Below, in pieces: positions 18,434 through 26,816 of a stretch of 64,000 bases of DNA. Under the pieces are notes generated by a model. The model was not told the DNA's origin, searched no databases, and saw nothing but the letters and a program-made list of their open reading frames with translations. A program made the position numbers and the translations under genes. Source of the stretch: JAABRB01 sp041617635 (GTDB lineage Bacteria; Pseudomonadota; Gammaproteobacteria; Burkholderiales; SG8-39); the NCBI GenBank assembly GCA_041617635.1, contig JBFJOO010000006.1:1-64000 (forward strand), read 5' to 3'. Position 1 is the stretch's first letter, and each line of letters begins with the position of its first letter.

Positions 18434-19468
18434 ATGGCTACTACTTCAGTCAAGCGCAAGACCAAACCGGCTGCGGATGTCGAGAAGGGTATCGACCGCG
18501 ACACGCGCATGCACCTCTACCAGATGCTGCTGGAGCTCAGGTACTGCGAGAAGCGCGCGTACGATTTGTTCCTGCAGAACCTCATCAAGGGGACCAGCCA
18601 TCTCGCACTTGGCCAGGAGGCGATCGCCGCCGCGTTCGGCATCGCGATGCGCCCCGACGACTGGACGTTCTGTACGTACCGCGGACATGCCCACACCCAG
18701 GCACGCGGCGCACCGATGATCGGTGTGCTCGGCGAGCTGATGGGCCGCGAATGCGGGCTGCTCAAGGGCAAGGGCGGCTCGATGCATCTCACGGACGTCA
18801 AGAAGGGCGCCATGGGCTCGTACGCGATCATCGGCGCCCATCTGCCGATCGCGGTCGGGGCCGCGTGGTCGGCACAGTACCGTGGCACGCAGCAGGTGTC
18901 GGTCTGCTTCTTCGGCGACGGCACGACGAACATCGGCGCTTTTCACGAGGCCCTCAATTTCGCCGTCGTGTGGAAGTTGCCGGTCGTTTTCGTGTGCGAG
19001 AACAATCTCTATATGGAGTACACGCCGATCAGAGAAGTGACTGCCGTCGAGCATCCCGCGGCCGACCGCGCATCGGCATACGGCCTGGAATCGATCATCG
19101 TGGACGGGAATGACGCAGACGAGGTCTACCTGGTCGCCCAGGCGGCGCTCGCCAAGGCGCGCAAGGGCGGCGGTCCCAGCCTCATCGAAGCGAAGACCTA
19201 TCGGCACAGCGGGCACTCGCGGGCCGACCCGGCGAAATACCGCCCAGTCGGCGAGCTGGAGAAGTGGATGGAGCGCGATCCGCTGAAGATCTACCGCGCG
19301 CGACTCACGAAGCTCGGCGTTTCCGCCAAGATACTGGACGACATGGAGGCGGAGACGATGCGCCAGGTCGACGCGGCGACCGATGCGGCGAAAGCGTCTC
19401 CGCCGCCGCCGATGGAACTGATCAATCGCGACGTCTGGGCGGACGGAGGTGCAGCATGGCGGAACTGA
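18434..19468 (+). CDS. 2-oxo acid/acetoin dehydrogenase E1 component, alpha subunit
   Basis: 344-residue thiamine diphosphate enzyme subunit that decarboxylates a 2-oxo acid or cleaves acetoin and passes the acyl group to lipoamide. The TPP motif is complete: FGDGTTNIGAFHEALN through CENNLY (residues about 158-194). GKGGSMH and the phosphorylation-loop-like YRHSGHSRADP are also present. It has an N-terminal lysine-rich extension. It overlaps the E1-beta gene by 13 bases. By length and pattern it fits the PdhA/AcoA family; the substrate cannot be told apart from sequence alone. Confidence 0.92.
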   Translation: MATTSVKRKTKPAADVEKGIDRDTRMHLYQMLLELRYCEKRAYDLFLQNLIKGTSHLALGQEAIAAAFGIAMRPDDWTFCTYRGHAHTQARGAPMIGVLGELMGRECGLLKGKGGSMHLTDVKKGAMGSYAIIGAHLPIAVGAAWSAQYRGTQQVSVCFFGDGTTNIGAFHEALNFAVVWKLPVVFVCENNLYMEYTPIREVTAVEHPAADRASAYGLESIIVDGNDADEVYLVAQAALAKARKGGGPSLIEAKTYRHSGHSRADPAKYRPVGELEKWMERDPLKIYRARLTKLGVSAKILDDMEAETMRQVDAATDAAKASPPPPMELINRDVWADGGAAWRN

Positions 19469-20433
19469 CCTATCGGGACGCCGTCGCCGCCGGCATCGCG
19501 CAGGAGATGCGCCGCGACGAGCGCGTCGTGTTCCTCGGCGAGGACGTCGCCGCTGCGGGAGGGGTGTTCAAGACGACGGTCGGGCTCCTCGAGGAGTTCG
19601 GCCCGAAGCGGGTGCGCGACACGCCGATCTCCGAGCAGGCGATCATCGGCGCGGCAATGGGAGCTGCCATGACCGGGCTGCGCCCGATCGCGGAGATCAT
19701 GTTCTCGGATTTCTTCGCGGTTTGCTGGGACCTCGTCGTGAATCAGATCGCCAAGACGCGTTACATGACCGCCGGACAGGTCACGATTCCGCTCGTGCTG
19801 CGCACCGCGAACGGCGGCGGCGTTCGGTTCGGCGCCCAGCATTCGCAGAGCGTGGAGAACTGGGCGATGGCGATCCCCGGGCTGAAGGTCGTGGCGCCGT
19901 CGAATTCCGCCGACGTCGTGGGGCTCATGGCCGCGGCGGTGCGGAGCGACGACCCGGTGATCTTCTTCGAGCACAAGTTCCTCTTCGGCAACAAGGGCAA
20001 CGTGCCCGACGGCGAGCACGTCGAAGAGCTCGGCGTCGCGAAGGTGCTCCGCGAGGGCAAGGACGCCACGATCATCGCGCTCGCCGCGATGGTGCCGCGC
20101 GCGCTCGAGGCCGCGAAGACGCTCGAGACCGAGCATGGCATCTCTGCCACGGTGGTCGACGTGCGCTCGCTCGTGCCGCTCGACACCCGGACGATCCTCG
20201 AGCAGGTGGCAAAGACCGGCCGGATGTTCACGGTGGAAGAGAACCCGCGACTCTGTGGCTGGGGCGCCGAAATCGCCTCAATCGTGGCCGAGGAATGCTT
20301 CTACGACCTGGACGGGCCGATCGTACGCATCACCACGCCGCACGTGCCGTTACCCGCCGCCGACGCGCTCGAGGACGCGACGATTCCGTCCGCGGCGCGC
20401 ATCGTCGAGACCGTCCGCACGTCGATGGGTTGA
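19456..20433 (+). CDS. 2-oxo acid/acetoin dehydrogenase E1 component, beta subunit
   Basis: 325 residues, the transketolase-type beta subunit that completes the TPP site with the preceding gene product. Motifs include LGEDVAAAGGVF, the catalytic-region acid in DTPISEQAI, RPIAEIMFSDF and the Gln-His region GAQHSQS. The C-terminal transketolase domain VVDVRSLVPLDT and VEENPRLCGWGAE follow. The ATG at 19456 lies within the end of the alpha subunit gene and is preceded by GGAGGT, indicating coupled translation. Confidence 0.93.
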   Translation: MAELTYRDAVAAGIAQEMRRDERVVFLGEDVAAAGGVFKTTVGLLEEFGPKRVRDTPISEQAIIGAAMGAAMTGLRPIAEIMFSDFFAVCWDLVVNQIAKTRYMTAGQVTIPLVLRTANGGGVRFGAQHSQSVENWAMAIPGLKVVAPSNSADVVGLMAAAVRSDDPVIFFEHKFLFGNKGNVPDGEHVEELGVAKVLREGKDATIIALAAMVPRALEAAKTLETEHGISATVVDVRSLVPLDTRTILEQVAKTGRMFTVEENPRLCGWGAEIASIVAEECFYDLDGPIVRITTPHVPLPAADALEDATIPSAARIVETVRTSMG

Positions 20434-20442
20434 GGAGAAGTC

Positions 20443-21720
20443 ATGGATGTCGTGATGCCGCAGCTCGGCGAGACGGTGACCGAAGGCACCGTCGTCACCT
20501 GGCACAGGAAGACCGGCGACAAGGTGAAGGCGGACGAGCTGCTCTTCGACGTCGAGACCGACAAGGTTGCGATGGAGGTGCCGGCGCCCGCAACCGGTGT
20601 CCTGAAGGAGATTTTGGTCGCGGAAGGCGAGACCGTCTCGGTCGGGACGCGCCTCGCGGTGATCGAGGCGGTCGGCGCGGCAGCGGCGGCGGGCGCTTCG
20701 GCCGCAACCGCGGCCGCTCAACCCCCCGAGAAGCTCGCGGCAGGTGGGACGGCGGCTTCGGCCCGCCCGGAAGTCCGGGCGCGGTCCTCGGCCGACGAAC
20801 CGCCGCTATCGCCGGTCGTGCGGCGCTTGCTCGCCGAGCACGATCTCGATCCGTCCGCGATCAAGGGAACCGGCCGCGGCGGGCGAATCACCCGTGAGGA
20901 TGTGCTCGCGGCAGTCGATGGCGCAGCAGCGAAGCCGGCTCCGCCGGCGAAGGCTGCGCCACGCGTCGAGGCGCGGAGCGACAAAGGCGGCGGAGAGAGC
21001 AGCGGGAAGAGCGGCGAAGTCGTGCCGCTCAGCCGGATGCGCAAGCAGATCGGCGCGCACATGGTGCGTTCCAAAGCCACCAGTCCCCATGTGCTGCAGG
21101 CGGTCGAGGTCGACTTCCACGCGATCGACGCGGCGCGCGCGGCGCGCGGCAGGGCGTGGCGGGACCGGGAGGGCTTCGGGCTGACCTATCTGCCGTTCAT
21201 CGCCCGTGCGGCGATGAACGCCATCGCCGAGTTTCCCCGGATCAACGCCTCGATCGACGGGGACAACCTCGTCGTGCACGCGGAGGTGCATCTCGGCATT
21301 GCGGTAGACCTCGGGTTCGAGGGATTGATGGTGCCGGTGATCCGGAATGCGCGGGGAAAATCCGTCGCCGAGCTGGCCCGGGCAATCCACGCATACGCGA
21401 ACCGCGCGCGCGCGGGCTCGATTGCTCCCGACGATCTCGCGGGAGGCACGTATACCATCTCGAACTCCGGACCGTTCGGCACGCTCATCACTGCGCCAAT
21501 CATCAACCAGCCGCAGGTCGCGATCCTGTCGACCGACGGCGTGCGGAAGAAGCCGGTGGTAATCGAAAGCGCCGCGGGGGACGCGATCGCGATCCGCCCG
21601 GTGGGCGTGATCGCACAGTCCTTCGATCATCGTGCCTTCGACGGCGCGTATTCGGCGGCTTTCCTCAAGCGCCTGCGTGAGCTCATCGAAACGCGGGACT
21701 GGTCGAGCGCGGTCGATTGA
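20443..21720 (+). CDS. Dihydrolipoamide acyltransferase E2 component
   Basis: 425 residues. A single lipoyl domain (1-76) carries the lipoylated Lys41 in ETDKVAME. An Ala/Pro-rich linker leads to a peripheral subunit-binding domain (SPVVRRLLAEHDLDPSAIKGTG, residues about 124-158), then a second linker and the catalytic domain. The active-site motif is SFDHRAFDG with His396 and Asp400. It accepts the acyl group from E1 and moves it to CoA. It lies 9 bp after E1-beta. No E3 (dihydrolipoamide dehydrogenase) gene is adjacent, so it must use one encoded elsewhere. Confidence 0.93.
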   Translation: MDVVMPQLGETVTEGTVVTWHRKTGDKVKADELLFDVETDKVAMEVPAPATGVLKEILVAEGETVSVGTRLAVIEAVGAAAAAGASAATAAAQPPEKLAAGGTAASARPEVRARSSADEPPLSPVVRRLLAEHDLDPSAIKGTGRGGRITREDVLAAVDGAAAKPAPPAKAAPRVEARSDKGGGESSGKSGEVVPLSRMRKQIGAHMVRSKATSPHVLQAVEVDFHAIDAARAARGRAWRDREGFGLTYLPFIARAAMNAIAEFPRINASIDGDNLVVHAEVHLGIAVDLGFEGLMVPVIRNARGKSVAELARAIHAYANRARAGSIAPDDLAGGTYTISNSGPFGTLITAPIINQPQVAILSTDGVRKKPVVIESAAGDAIAIRPVGVIAQSFDHRAFDGAYSAAFLKRLRELIETRDWSSAVD

Positions 21721-21809
21721 CCGCCTGAACCGTTTTCGGCCCGGCGCTGCGCAGGCAGACACGCGCGCGGGAATGACTTGAAATCGACTGAAGAGTACAA
21801 GGGAGGCTC

Positions 21810-22832
21810 ATGATCAATGCCGCAATCGTAGGTTTGGGCTGGTGGGGCAAGACGCTCGTGGAGTCGGTCCAAGGCAGCGACGCGATCCGATTCGTCGCCG
21901 GTGCGACGCGGACCGTCACGCCGGACGTGGAGGAGTTCGCCCGGACCCAGGGCTTCACACTCCGCGGGAGCTTCGAGGAATTGCTGAAGGACCGGAAGAT
22001 CAATGCGGTGGTGCTCGCCACGCCGCACTCCATGCACATTGAACAGATCATCGCAGCGGCGCGACGACGCAAGCATGTCTTCTGCGAGAAGCCGATTGCG
22101 CTGAAGAAGGCCGAGTCGGTGCGCGCCGTCAAAGCGATGCAAAAGAAGAATCTCACGCTCGGGCTGGGGTACAACCGGCGTTTGCACCCGGCCATGACGG
22201 ACCTGCGAGAGCGGGTCCGCAGTGGCGCGCTCGGCACGATCCTCCATGTGGAGGGCACGATGAGCTCACCGAACGCGCTGCTTCTGAAACCCGAGCACTG
22301 GCGCGCGAATCCCGAGGAAACGCCGTGCGGGGGACTGACGCCCATGGGCGTGCACTTCGTCGACGCGCTGATCGACAACTTCGGCGAGATCGAGGAGGTC
22401 TACTGTGTGAGCCTCCGCCGCGCGGTCCAGATCCCGACCGACGACACGACCTCGGTCCTCTTCCGCATGAAGGATGGCATGTCGGCTTATCTCGTGACAA
22501 TGATGGCGACCGGCGGCGGCTTCAGGTTGCAGGTGTATGGCTCCCAGGGCTGGATCCGGTACGACGGTGTGACCCACGTCGCCGGCGCGTCCTCCGAGGA
22601 GCGACGCACGCGCCTGTTCGGCAGCTGCACGTTCCAGCCCGTGAAGGGGCCCGCCGAAACGTGGCAGGCGGATGCCTACGATACGTCGCGCGCCGCGCTC
22701 GAAGCGTTCGCCCGGGCCGCGGAAGGCGGGCCGCCCTATCCGGTCACGACGCAGGAGGTGATCCATGGCGCAGCGGCCACCGAGGCGATCATCAAGTCGG
22801 CTGCAGCCGGCAAGGCGAAGAAGGTAGCTTGA
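21810..22832 (+). CDS. Gfo/Idh/MocA family oxidoreductase
   Basis: 340-residue NAD(P)-dependent dehydrogenase of the glucose-fructose oxidoreductase/inositol dehydrogenase family. The N-terminal Rossmann motif is IVGLGWWGKTLVE, and the active-site-type Lys is in CEKPIALKKAE (near residue 95). The C-terminal domain carries the family GGGLTPMGVHFVDALID-like segment (here CGGLTPMGVHFVD) with the conserved His. An AGGGAGG ribosome-binding site precedes the ATG. Substrates of the family are sugars, inositols and similar polyols. Its place between the dehydrogenase complex and an EboE-like barrel suggests a shared catabolic pathway. Confidence 0.88.
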   Translation: MINAAIVGLGWWGKTLVESVQGSDAIRFVAGATRTVTPDVEEFARTQGFTLRGSFEELLKDRKINAVVLATPHSMHIEQIIAAARRRKHVFCEKPIALKKAESVRAVKAMQKKNLTLGLGYNRRLHPAMTDLRERVRSGALGTILHVEGTMSSPNALLLKPEHWRANPEETPCGGLTPMGVHFVDALIDNFGEIEEVYCVSLRRAVQIPTDDTTSVLFRMKDGMSAYLVTMMATGGGFRLQVYGSQGWIRYDGVTHVAGASSEERRTRLFGSCTFQPVKGPAETWQADAYDTSRAALEAFARAAEGGPPYPVTTQEVIHGAAATEAIIKSAAAGKAKKVA

Positions 22833-22913
22833 GCATCAGGCAAGTCGGGTGACCCAAGGCGCGGCGGCGCGAACGCCACCGGCCAACCATCCGCACACTC
22901 GAAGGGGCAGCAC

Positions 22914-24110
22914 ATGGATCTCGGCGGCAATCTCGGCCATCTGACGTACTCGACGCTCGTCCATCCCGGGGATACGTGGGACGAGATGTGGGACAGCCTC
23001 ACGCGCTACGTTCCGGCAGTGAAGAAGCGCTTTTCTCCGGACAAGCGGTTCGGGGTGTCGTTGCGCCTCTCCGGGAAATCGGCGGAAACCCTCACCGCCG
23101 ATCCCGACGAGCGCGCCAAGCTCAAGGAGTTCCTGGCCGCAAACGACATGTATCTCTTCACCGTCAACGCGTTCCCGCACGGCCCCTTCAAGGGCGTGCC
23201 GGTCAAGGAACTCGTCTACGAGCCCGACTGGCGCAGCGACGAGCGTGCGAACTACACCATGAGGGTCGCCGACATCCTTGCGGAGGTCGCCCCGGAGGGA
23301 ATCGCACCATCCATCCAGAGCCCACCCTGCGGCTTCAAGCCGCGCGTGACCGGAAGCGACGTGGTGGACGCCTACACCCGGCAGGTGCTCAAGACGGTCG
23401 CGCATCTGGTGAAGCTCGAGGAGCGCACCGGTCGGCACGTGAAGCTCGCGCTCGAGCCGGAGCCAGCATGCTTCATGGAGCTCACCTCGGAGGTCGTCGA
23501 TTACTTCACCAAGCACCTCTATGCGGACACTGCCGCCGCGACGCTCGCCAAGGCGACCGGCCGCTCCCCGAAACAGGCGCACGACGCGCTGCGCCGGCAT
23601 CTGGGGACGGTCTTCGACATCTGTCACCAGGCGGTCGAGTACGAGGACATCGCCGATTCGCTGAAGTCGTTGAAGCGCGCCGGCATCCCGGTGTTCAAGC
23701 TCCAGGCGGCGGCCGCGGTCCGGATTCCGGAAGTCAATCAGGACGTCGTCAACGCGCTCAAGGCCTATGACGATCCGGTCTACCTGCATCAGACGATCGA
23801 GCACAAGGACGGCAAGACCCGGCAGTTCCTCGATCTGCCGCAGGCGTTCGAGGCGTGGGAGCGTGATCCCGGACCGCGCGAATGGCGCATTCACTTCCAC
23901 GTCCCGGTGTTTCTCGAGGATCTCGGCGACTTCAAGACGACCCGTTCTGCCATCGAGGACGCGCTCAGGGTGCACAAGGCAAACCCGGTCTCGGATCAGG
24001 TCGAGATCGAGACCTATACCTGGGATGTCCTTCCCGATCACCTCAAGACCGGTGACATCACCGATTACGTCGTGAGCGAGCTGGACTGGGTGAAGGGTGA
24101 ACTGACCTAG
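22914..24110 (+). CDS. EboE-like TIM-barrel protein (xylose isomerase-like fold)
   Basis: 398 residues. The N-terminal pattern HLTYSTLVHPGDTW (from about residue 8), then LRLSGKSAETL, YLFTVNAFPHGPF and YEPDWRSDERANYT is the hallmark of EboE, the sugar phosphate isomerase-like member of the ebo (metabolite traffic) clusters of cyanobacteria and algae-associated bacteria. LALEPEPACFMELTSEVVDYF and the late HFHVPVF segment provide likely metal ligands (Glu, His). None of the other ebo genes is adjacent, so it is an isolated homologue embedded in a catabolic series. The function is unproven; isomerase, epimerase or lyase chemistry on a small sugar-like compound is plausible. Confidence 0.75.
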   Translation: MDLGGNLGHLTYSTLVHPGDTWDEMWDSLTRYVPAVKKRFSPDKRFGVSLRLSGKSAETLTADPDERAKLKEFLAANDMYLFTVNAFPHGPFKGVPVKELVYEPDWRSDERANYTMRVADILAEVAPEGIAPSIQSPPCGFKPRVTGSDVVDAYTRQVLKTVAHLVKLEERTGRHVKLALEPEPACFMELTSEVVDYFTKHLYADTAAATLAKATGRSPKQAHDALRRHLGTVFDICHQAVEYEDIADSLKSLKRAGIPVFKLQAAAAVRIPEVNQDVVNALKAYDDPVYLHQTIEHKDGKTRQFLDLPQAFEAWERDPGPREWRIHFHVPVFLEDLGDFKTTRSAIEDALRVHKANPVSDQVEIETYTWDVLPDHLKTGDITDYVVSELDWVKGELT

Positions 24111-24115
24111 GCAAC

Positions 24116-24138
24116 ATCCGTACAAATCCGTACAAGTC
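24116..24138. repeat. Short tandem repeat
   Basis: Two and a half copies of the 10-mer TCCGTACAA(A/G) just after the EboE-like stop codon. The function is unknown; it may be a slippage remnant. Confidence 0.5.
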
Positions 24139-24227
24139 CGCTTCCGCGGGCGTGTGCTCGGAATTAGGGGATTCGCGAGAGGGGAGATATCCCCTTTTGC
24201 AGCGTTCCCGAAACCCAGGAGCTGCAT

Positions 24228-25109
24228 ATGAAAGTTGGATTCATCGGACTGGGCCGCATGGGCCAGGGAATCGCCGGCCGCGTGGTCGGCGCGGGCCACG
24301 ATCTCTGCGTTTACAACCGCACTCCGGAAAAGGCTGCGGCGCTCGGCAAGGCGGGCGCGAAGATCGTGAAATCGATCGCCAGTGCCTGCGAGGGCCGCGA
24401 GGTGGTCATCACGATGCTCGCCCACGACGAGGCGCTGGACGAGGTCACGCGCGGCGCAGGCGGGGTGCTCGCATCGCTCCCGAAGGGAGCCATCCACGTC
24501 GCGATGGGCACGCACAGCGTCGCCATGACGCGCGCGATGAGCCAGGCGCATGTCGATGCGGGCCTGGTCTTCGTTGCCGCGCCGGTGCAGGGACGACCGG
24601 AGGTCGCCGCCACGGGACAGATCGGCATCTTTGCAGCGGGCCCCGCCGATGCCGTCGCGCGCTGTCGTCCACTGTTCGAAGTTATCGGCCGGAAAACCTA
24701 CGAGGCCGGGACTGATCAGACCACCGCGGCCGCGATCAAGGTCGCGCACAACATGGTCCTCGGCTGCGCGATCGAGGCGCTCGGCGAGGGATTCGTGCTC
24801 GTGGAGAAATACGGCGTGGCGCGCCAGCTCTTCTACGAGGTGCTCACCGACGTCCTCTTCGCATGTCCCGCCTACAAGGGCTACGGCAAGATCATTGCCG
24901 ACGAGGACTACGACCGCGTCGGCATCACCGCGATTCTCGGACTCAAGGACGCGAATCTCGCGCTCGACGCCGCGGAAGCCGTCACGGTGCCACTGCCGAG
25001 CGCGAACGTTTGGCGCGAACGGCTCATCGGCGCGGTCGCGCACGGGCTCGCGGAGAAGGACCAGTCCGCCGTCGCCCACGCGCAGGCCAAGGCGAGCGGG
25101 TTGCGTTAG
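24228..25109 (+). CDS. NAD(P)-dependent beta-hydroxyacid dehydrogenase (3-hydroxyisobutyrate dehydrogenase family)
   Basis: 293 residues. The N-terminal dinucleotide motif GFIGLGRMGQGIA and the Arg31 in YNRTPEK suggest NADP preference. The substrate-binding segment reads APVQGRPEVAATG and the catalytic lysine is Lys171 with Asn175 (AAIKVAHNMVLG). The family oxidises 3-hydroxyisobutyrate, tartronate semialdehyde, gamma-hydroxybutyrate and similar acids. GAGSxGSG-like start signals are replaced by GTHSVAMTRAM, which moves away from classical MmsB. It is the last plus-strand gene of the catabolic series. Confidence 0.87.
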   Translation: MKVGFIGLGRMGQGIAGRVVGAGHDLCVYNRTPEKAAALGKAGAKIVKSIASACEGREVVITMLAHDEALDEVTRGAGGVLASLPKGAIHVAMGTHSVAMTRAMSQAHVDAGLVFVAAPVQGRPEVAATGQIGIFAAGPADAVARCRPLFEVIGRKTYEAGTDQTTAAAIKVAHNMVLGCAIEALGEGFVLVEKYGVARQLFYEVLTDVLFACPAYKGYGKIIADEDYDRVGITAILGLKDANLALDAAEAVTVPLPSANVWRERLIGAVAHGLAEKDQSAVAHAQAKASGLR

Positions 25110-25506
25110 CAATTCGATTGACCGTCGCTCCGATCGTGGGGCGAGCCGGCCCGGTACGGGCTCATGGTGCCGCAAAGCGCGTCCTCGAGCGCAGGGAGGG
25201 TACGGAGGGGCCCCTCCTTCTCCATGCCGGCTCGCGGCGGCCAGTCAACACACGACAGGCCGCGCACGAGCCACCCGCTTAACGAGGACTGCGGCACCTG
25301 GTGGGGAACGGAAGGGGCCCCCACCCTTCCTTGGCGCCCGCCCCGGGCCGGCTCGCCCCGTAGCGACGCCGTGCCGAGCGTTAGCCCGAAAGAGCGGTGC
25401 GCTTGCTACTGGTGCACTTTTCGGCGCATATACGACGCAGGCGTTGCTCCGGGCATCGGCCGCTGCCCAACCTCGCACAGTGACCGCACTTCGTCGTGCA
25501 GCCTGC
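25110..25506. other. 397-bp gap between convergent genes with GC-rich hairpins
   Basis: No supported gene is seen. Two GC-rich dyads are visible: a 14-bp perfect palindrome GGAGGGGCCCCTCC at 25204-25217 and a 7-bp stem GGAAGGG/CCCTTCC at 25310-25330. They may terminate the two converging transcripts. Short open frames here show no recognisable protein character. Confidence 0.5.
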
Positions 25507-26283
25507 CTAGCTCGTCTTCGGCGCGAGCTGCAGATCGGCGCCACCGAGAATCATGCGGTTCCAGGTCGGGGAGACGACGATCTCGTTGACGCACATGTGC
25601 GGCGGCGCCTCGGCGAGAAACCGCACGAGGTGCCCCAGATCTTCGGGCCGCAGCATCCGCGCGACATCCTCGGGGCGCGGCTGGACCGGGCGGACTTTCA
25701 GAATGGCCGTGGCGACTTCTCCGGGAAAGATCACGCACGCCCGGATGCCGTTCACGCCCTCCTCGATGTTGAGGGATGCGGTCATCGCGGCCACTGCGTG
25801 CTTGGCCGCGTTGTAAGCGGGCCCGGCGAGATAGCCGTCGTAGCGTCCAAACCACGAGGAGATGTTGATCACGAGGCCGTCGCGGCGCTCCCGCATCGCC
25901 GGCAGCGCGGCCGCGGTGCAATAGAACGAGCCATCCAGGTTCACCGTGCGGACGTAGTCCCAGCTCTCGGGAGCCATGTCGCTCCAGTGACGCTTGGGCA
26001 CGTTGAGGCCGGCGGCGTTCACGAGGATATCGATGCGCCCGTGCCGTTCGAGAATCTCGTGGGCGGCGTGCTGCACCCGCTGCCGATCGGTCACGTCGAG
26101 CGGCAACTTTTCGATCCGGCCGCCGGCTTGCGCGACCAGACGGTGCGTATCCTCGAGGGCCTCGGTGCGGCGACCCGACGCGACGACCAGGGCGCCTGCG
26201 CGGGCAAGCTCCATTGCGGCGGCTTGGCCGATGCCACTGCCCGCGCCGGTGATCCAGGCAATTTTCTCGCTCAGTGCGCTCAC
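25507..26283 (-). CDS. SDR family oxidoreductase (canonical)
   Basis: 258-residue classical short-chain dehydrogenase. The cofactor motif TGAGSGIG is at residues 12-19, NAAG near 89, catalytic Ser around 142-143 (INISSW), and the catalytic pair Tyr157-Lys161 (AYNAAKH) is intact. Arg38-Arg39 after the second beta strand points to NADP(H). The start is a GTG at 26283, supported by an AGAGGAGAG ribosome-binding site; upstream in-frame ATGs would lie in the divergent promoter region. The substrate is unknown. It is divergent from the DoxX-like gene with a 74-bp shared promoter region. Confidence 0.88.
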   Translation of the reverse strand: MSALSEKIAWITGAGSGIGQAAAMELARAGALVVASGRRTEALEDTHRLVAQAGGRIEKLPLDVTDRQRVQHAAHEILERHGRIDILVNAAGLNVPKRHWSDMAPESWDYVRTVNLDGSFYCTAAALPAMRERRDGLVINISSWFGRYDGYLAGPAYNAAKHAVAAMTASLNIEEGVNGIRACVIFPGEVATAILKVRPVQPRPEDVARMLRPEDLGHLVRFLAEAPPHMCVNEIVVSPTWNRMILGGADLQLAPKTS

Positions 26284-26357
26284 GTCGACTCTCCTCTGGC
26301 TGAATCGAACCGTTGAATGACCGGTGATATCATCGCCCACCCTAGGGAGGAGCACAA

Positions 26358-26762
26358 ATGACCGGAGTCGAATCCGCCTACCTCGCCGCGCGCGTGCTCT
26401 CGTGCGGAATCTGGATCGCCGCCGGCTGGTACAAGGCGAAACACTTCAACCGCACCGTGGGCGAGATGGCCGATCACGGTATCCCGTTTCCCCGGTTCGT
26501 ACTGCCATGGGTGCTGGCGCTCGAGTTCGTCGGGGCCGCGATGCTGATCTTCGACTACTACGTCTGGGCGGCAGCGCTGGCGTGGATCGTCTTCACCATT
26601 CCGGCCAGCATCATCTACCACCTGCGCTTCATGGTGCGTGCGGGGACCATCGACTTCGTACAGTTCCTCCTGTTCTGGAAGAACGTTTCCATCACGGGCG
26701 GACTGATCGCGCTGATCCTGCTGGATACGTCGCGTCCGGCGTGGCTGTTTTCGCTCAGCTGA
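26358..26762 (+). CDS. DoxX-like small integral membrane protein
   Basis: 134 residues with four hydrophobic segments (about 8-26, 46-64, 66-86 and 108-128), matching the DoxX/DoxD membrane-protein type in size and topology. The segment GWYKAKHFNRTVGEMADHGIPFP between TM1 and TM2 (given by its character) resembles the DoxX signature. The function is unproven; DoxX relatives are linked to respiratory or redox roles. A GGGAGGAGC ribosome-binding site precedes the ATG. It is divergently transcribed from the SDR gene, and a ferritin-like/VIT1 gene follows after 54 bp. Confidence 0.65.
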   Translation: MTGVESAYLAARVLSCGIWIAAGWYKAKHFNRTVGEMADHGIPFPRFVLPWVLALEFVGAAMLIFDYYVWAAALAWIVFTIPASIIYHLRFMVRAGTIDFVQFLLFWKNVSITGGLIALILLDTSRPAWLFSLS

Positions 26763-26816
26763 CGGACCACGCGACGGGAATCTCGCGCGCGGTTTGAGTT
26801 CGCGGATTGCCAAGCC

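Noticed and set aside
20443..21720. Acetoin-specific (AcoC) assignment of the E2 and its E1 partners
   Set aside because: Nothing in the sequence separates acetoin, pyruvate and branched-chain types, and the diagnostic acoX/acoR genes are absent; given only as a 2-oxo acid/acetoin type.
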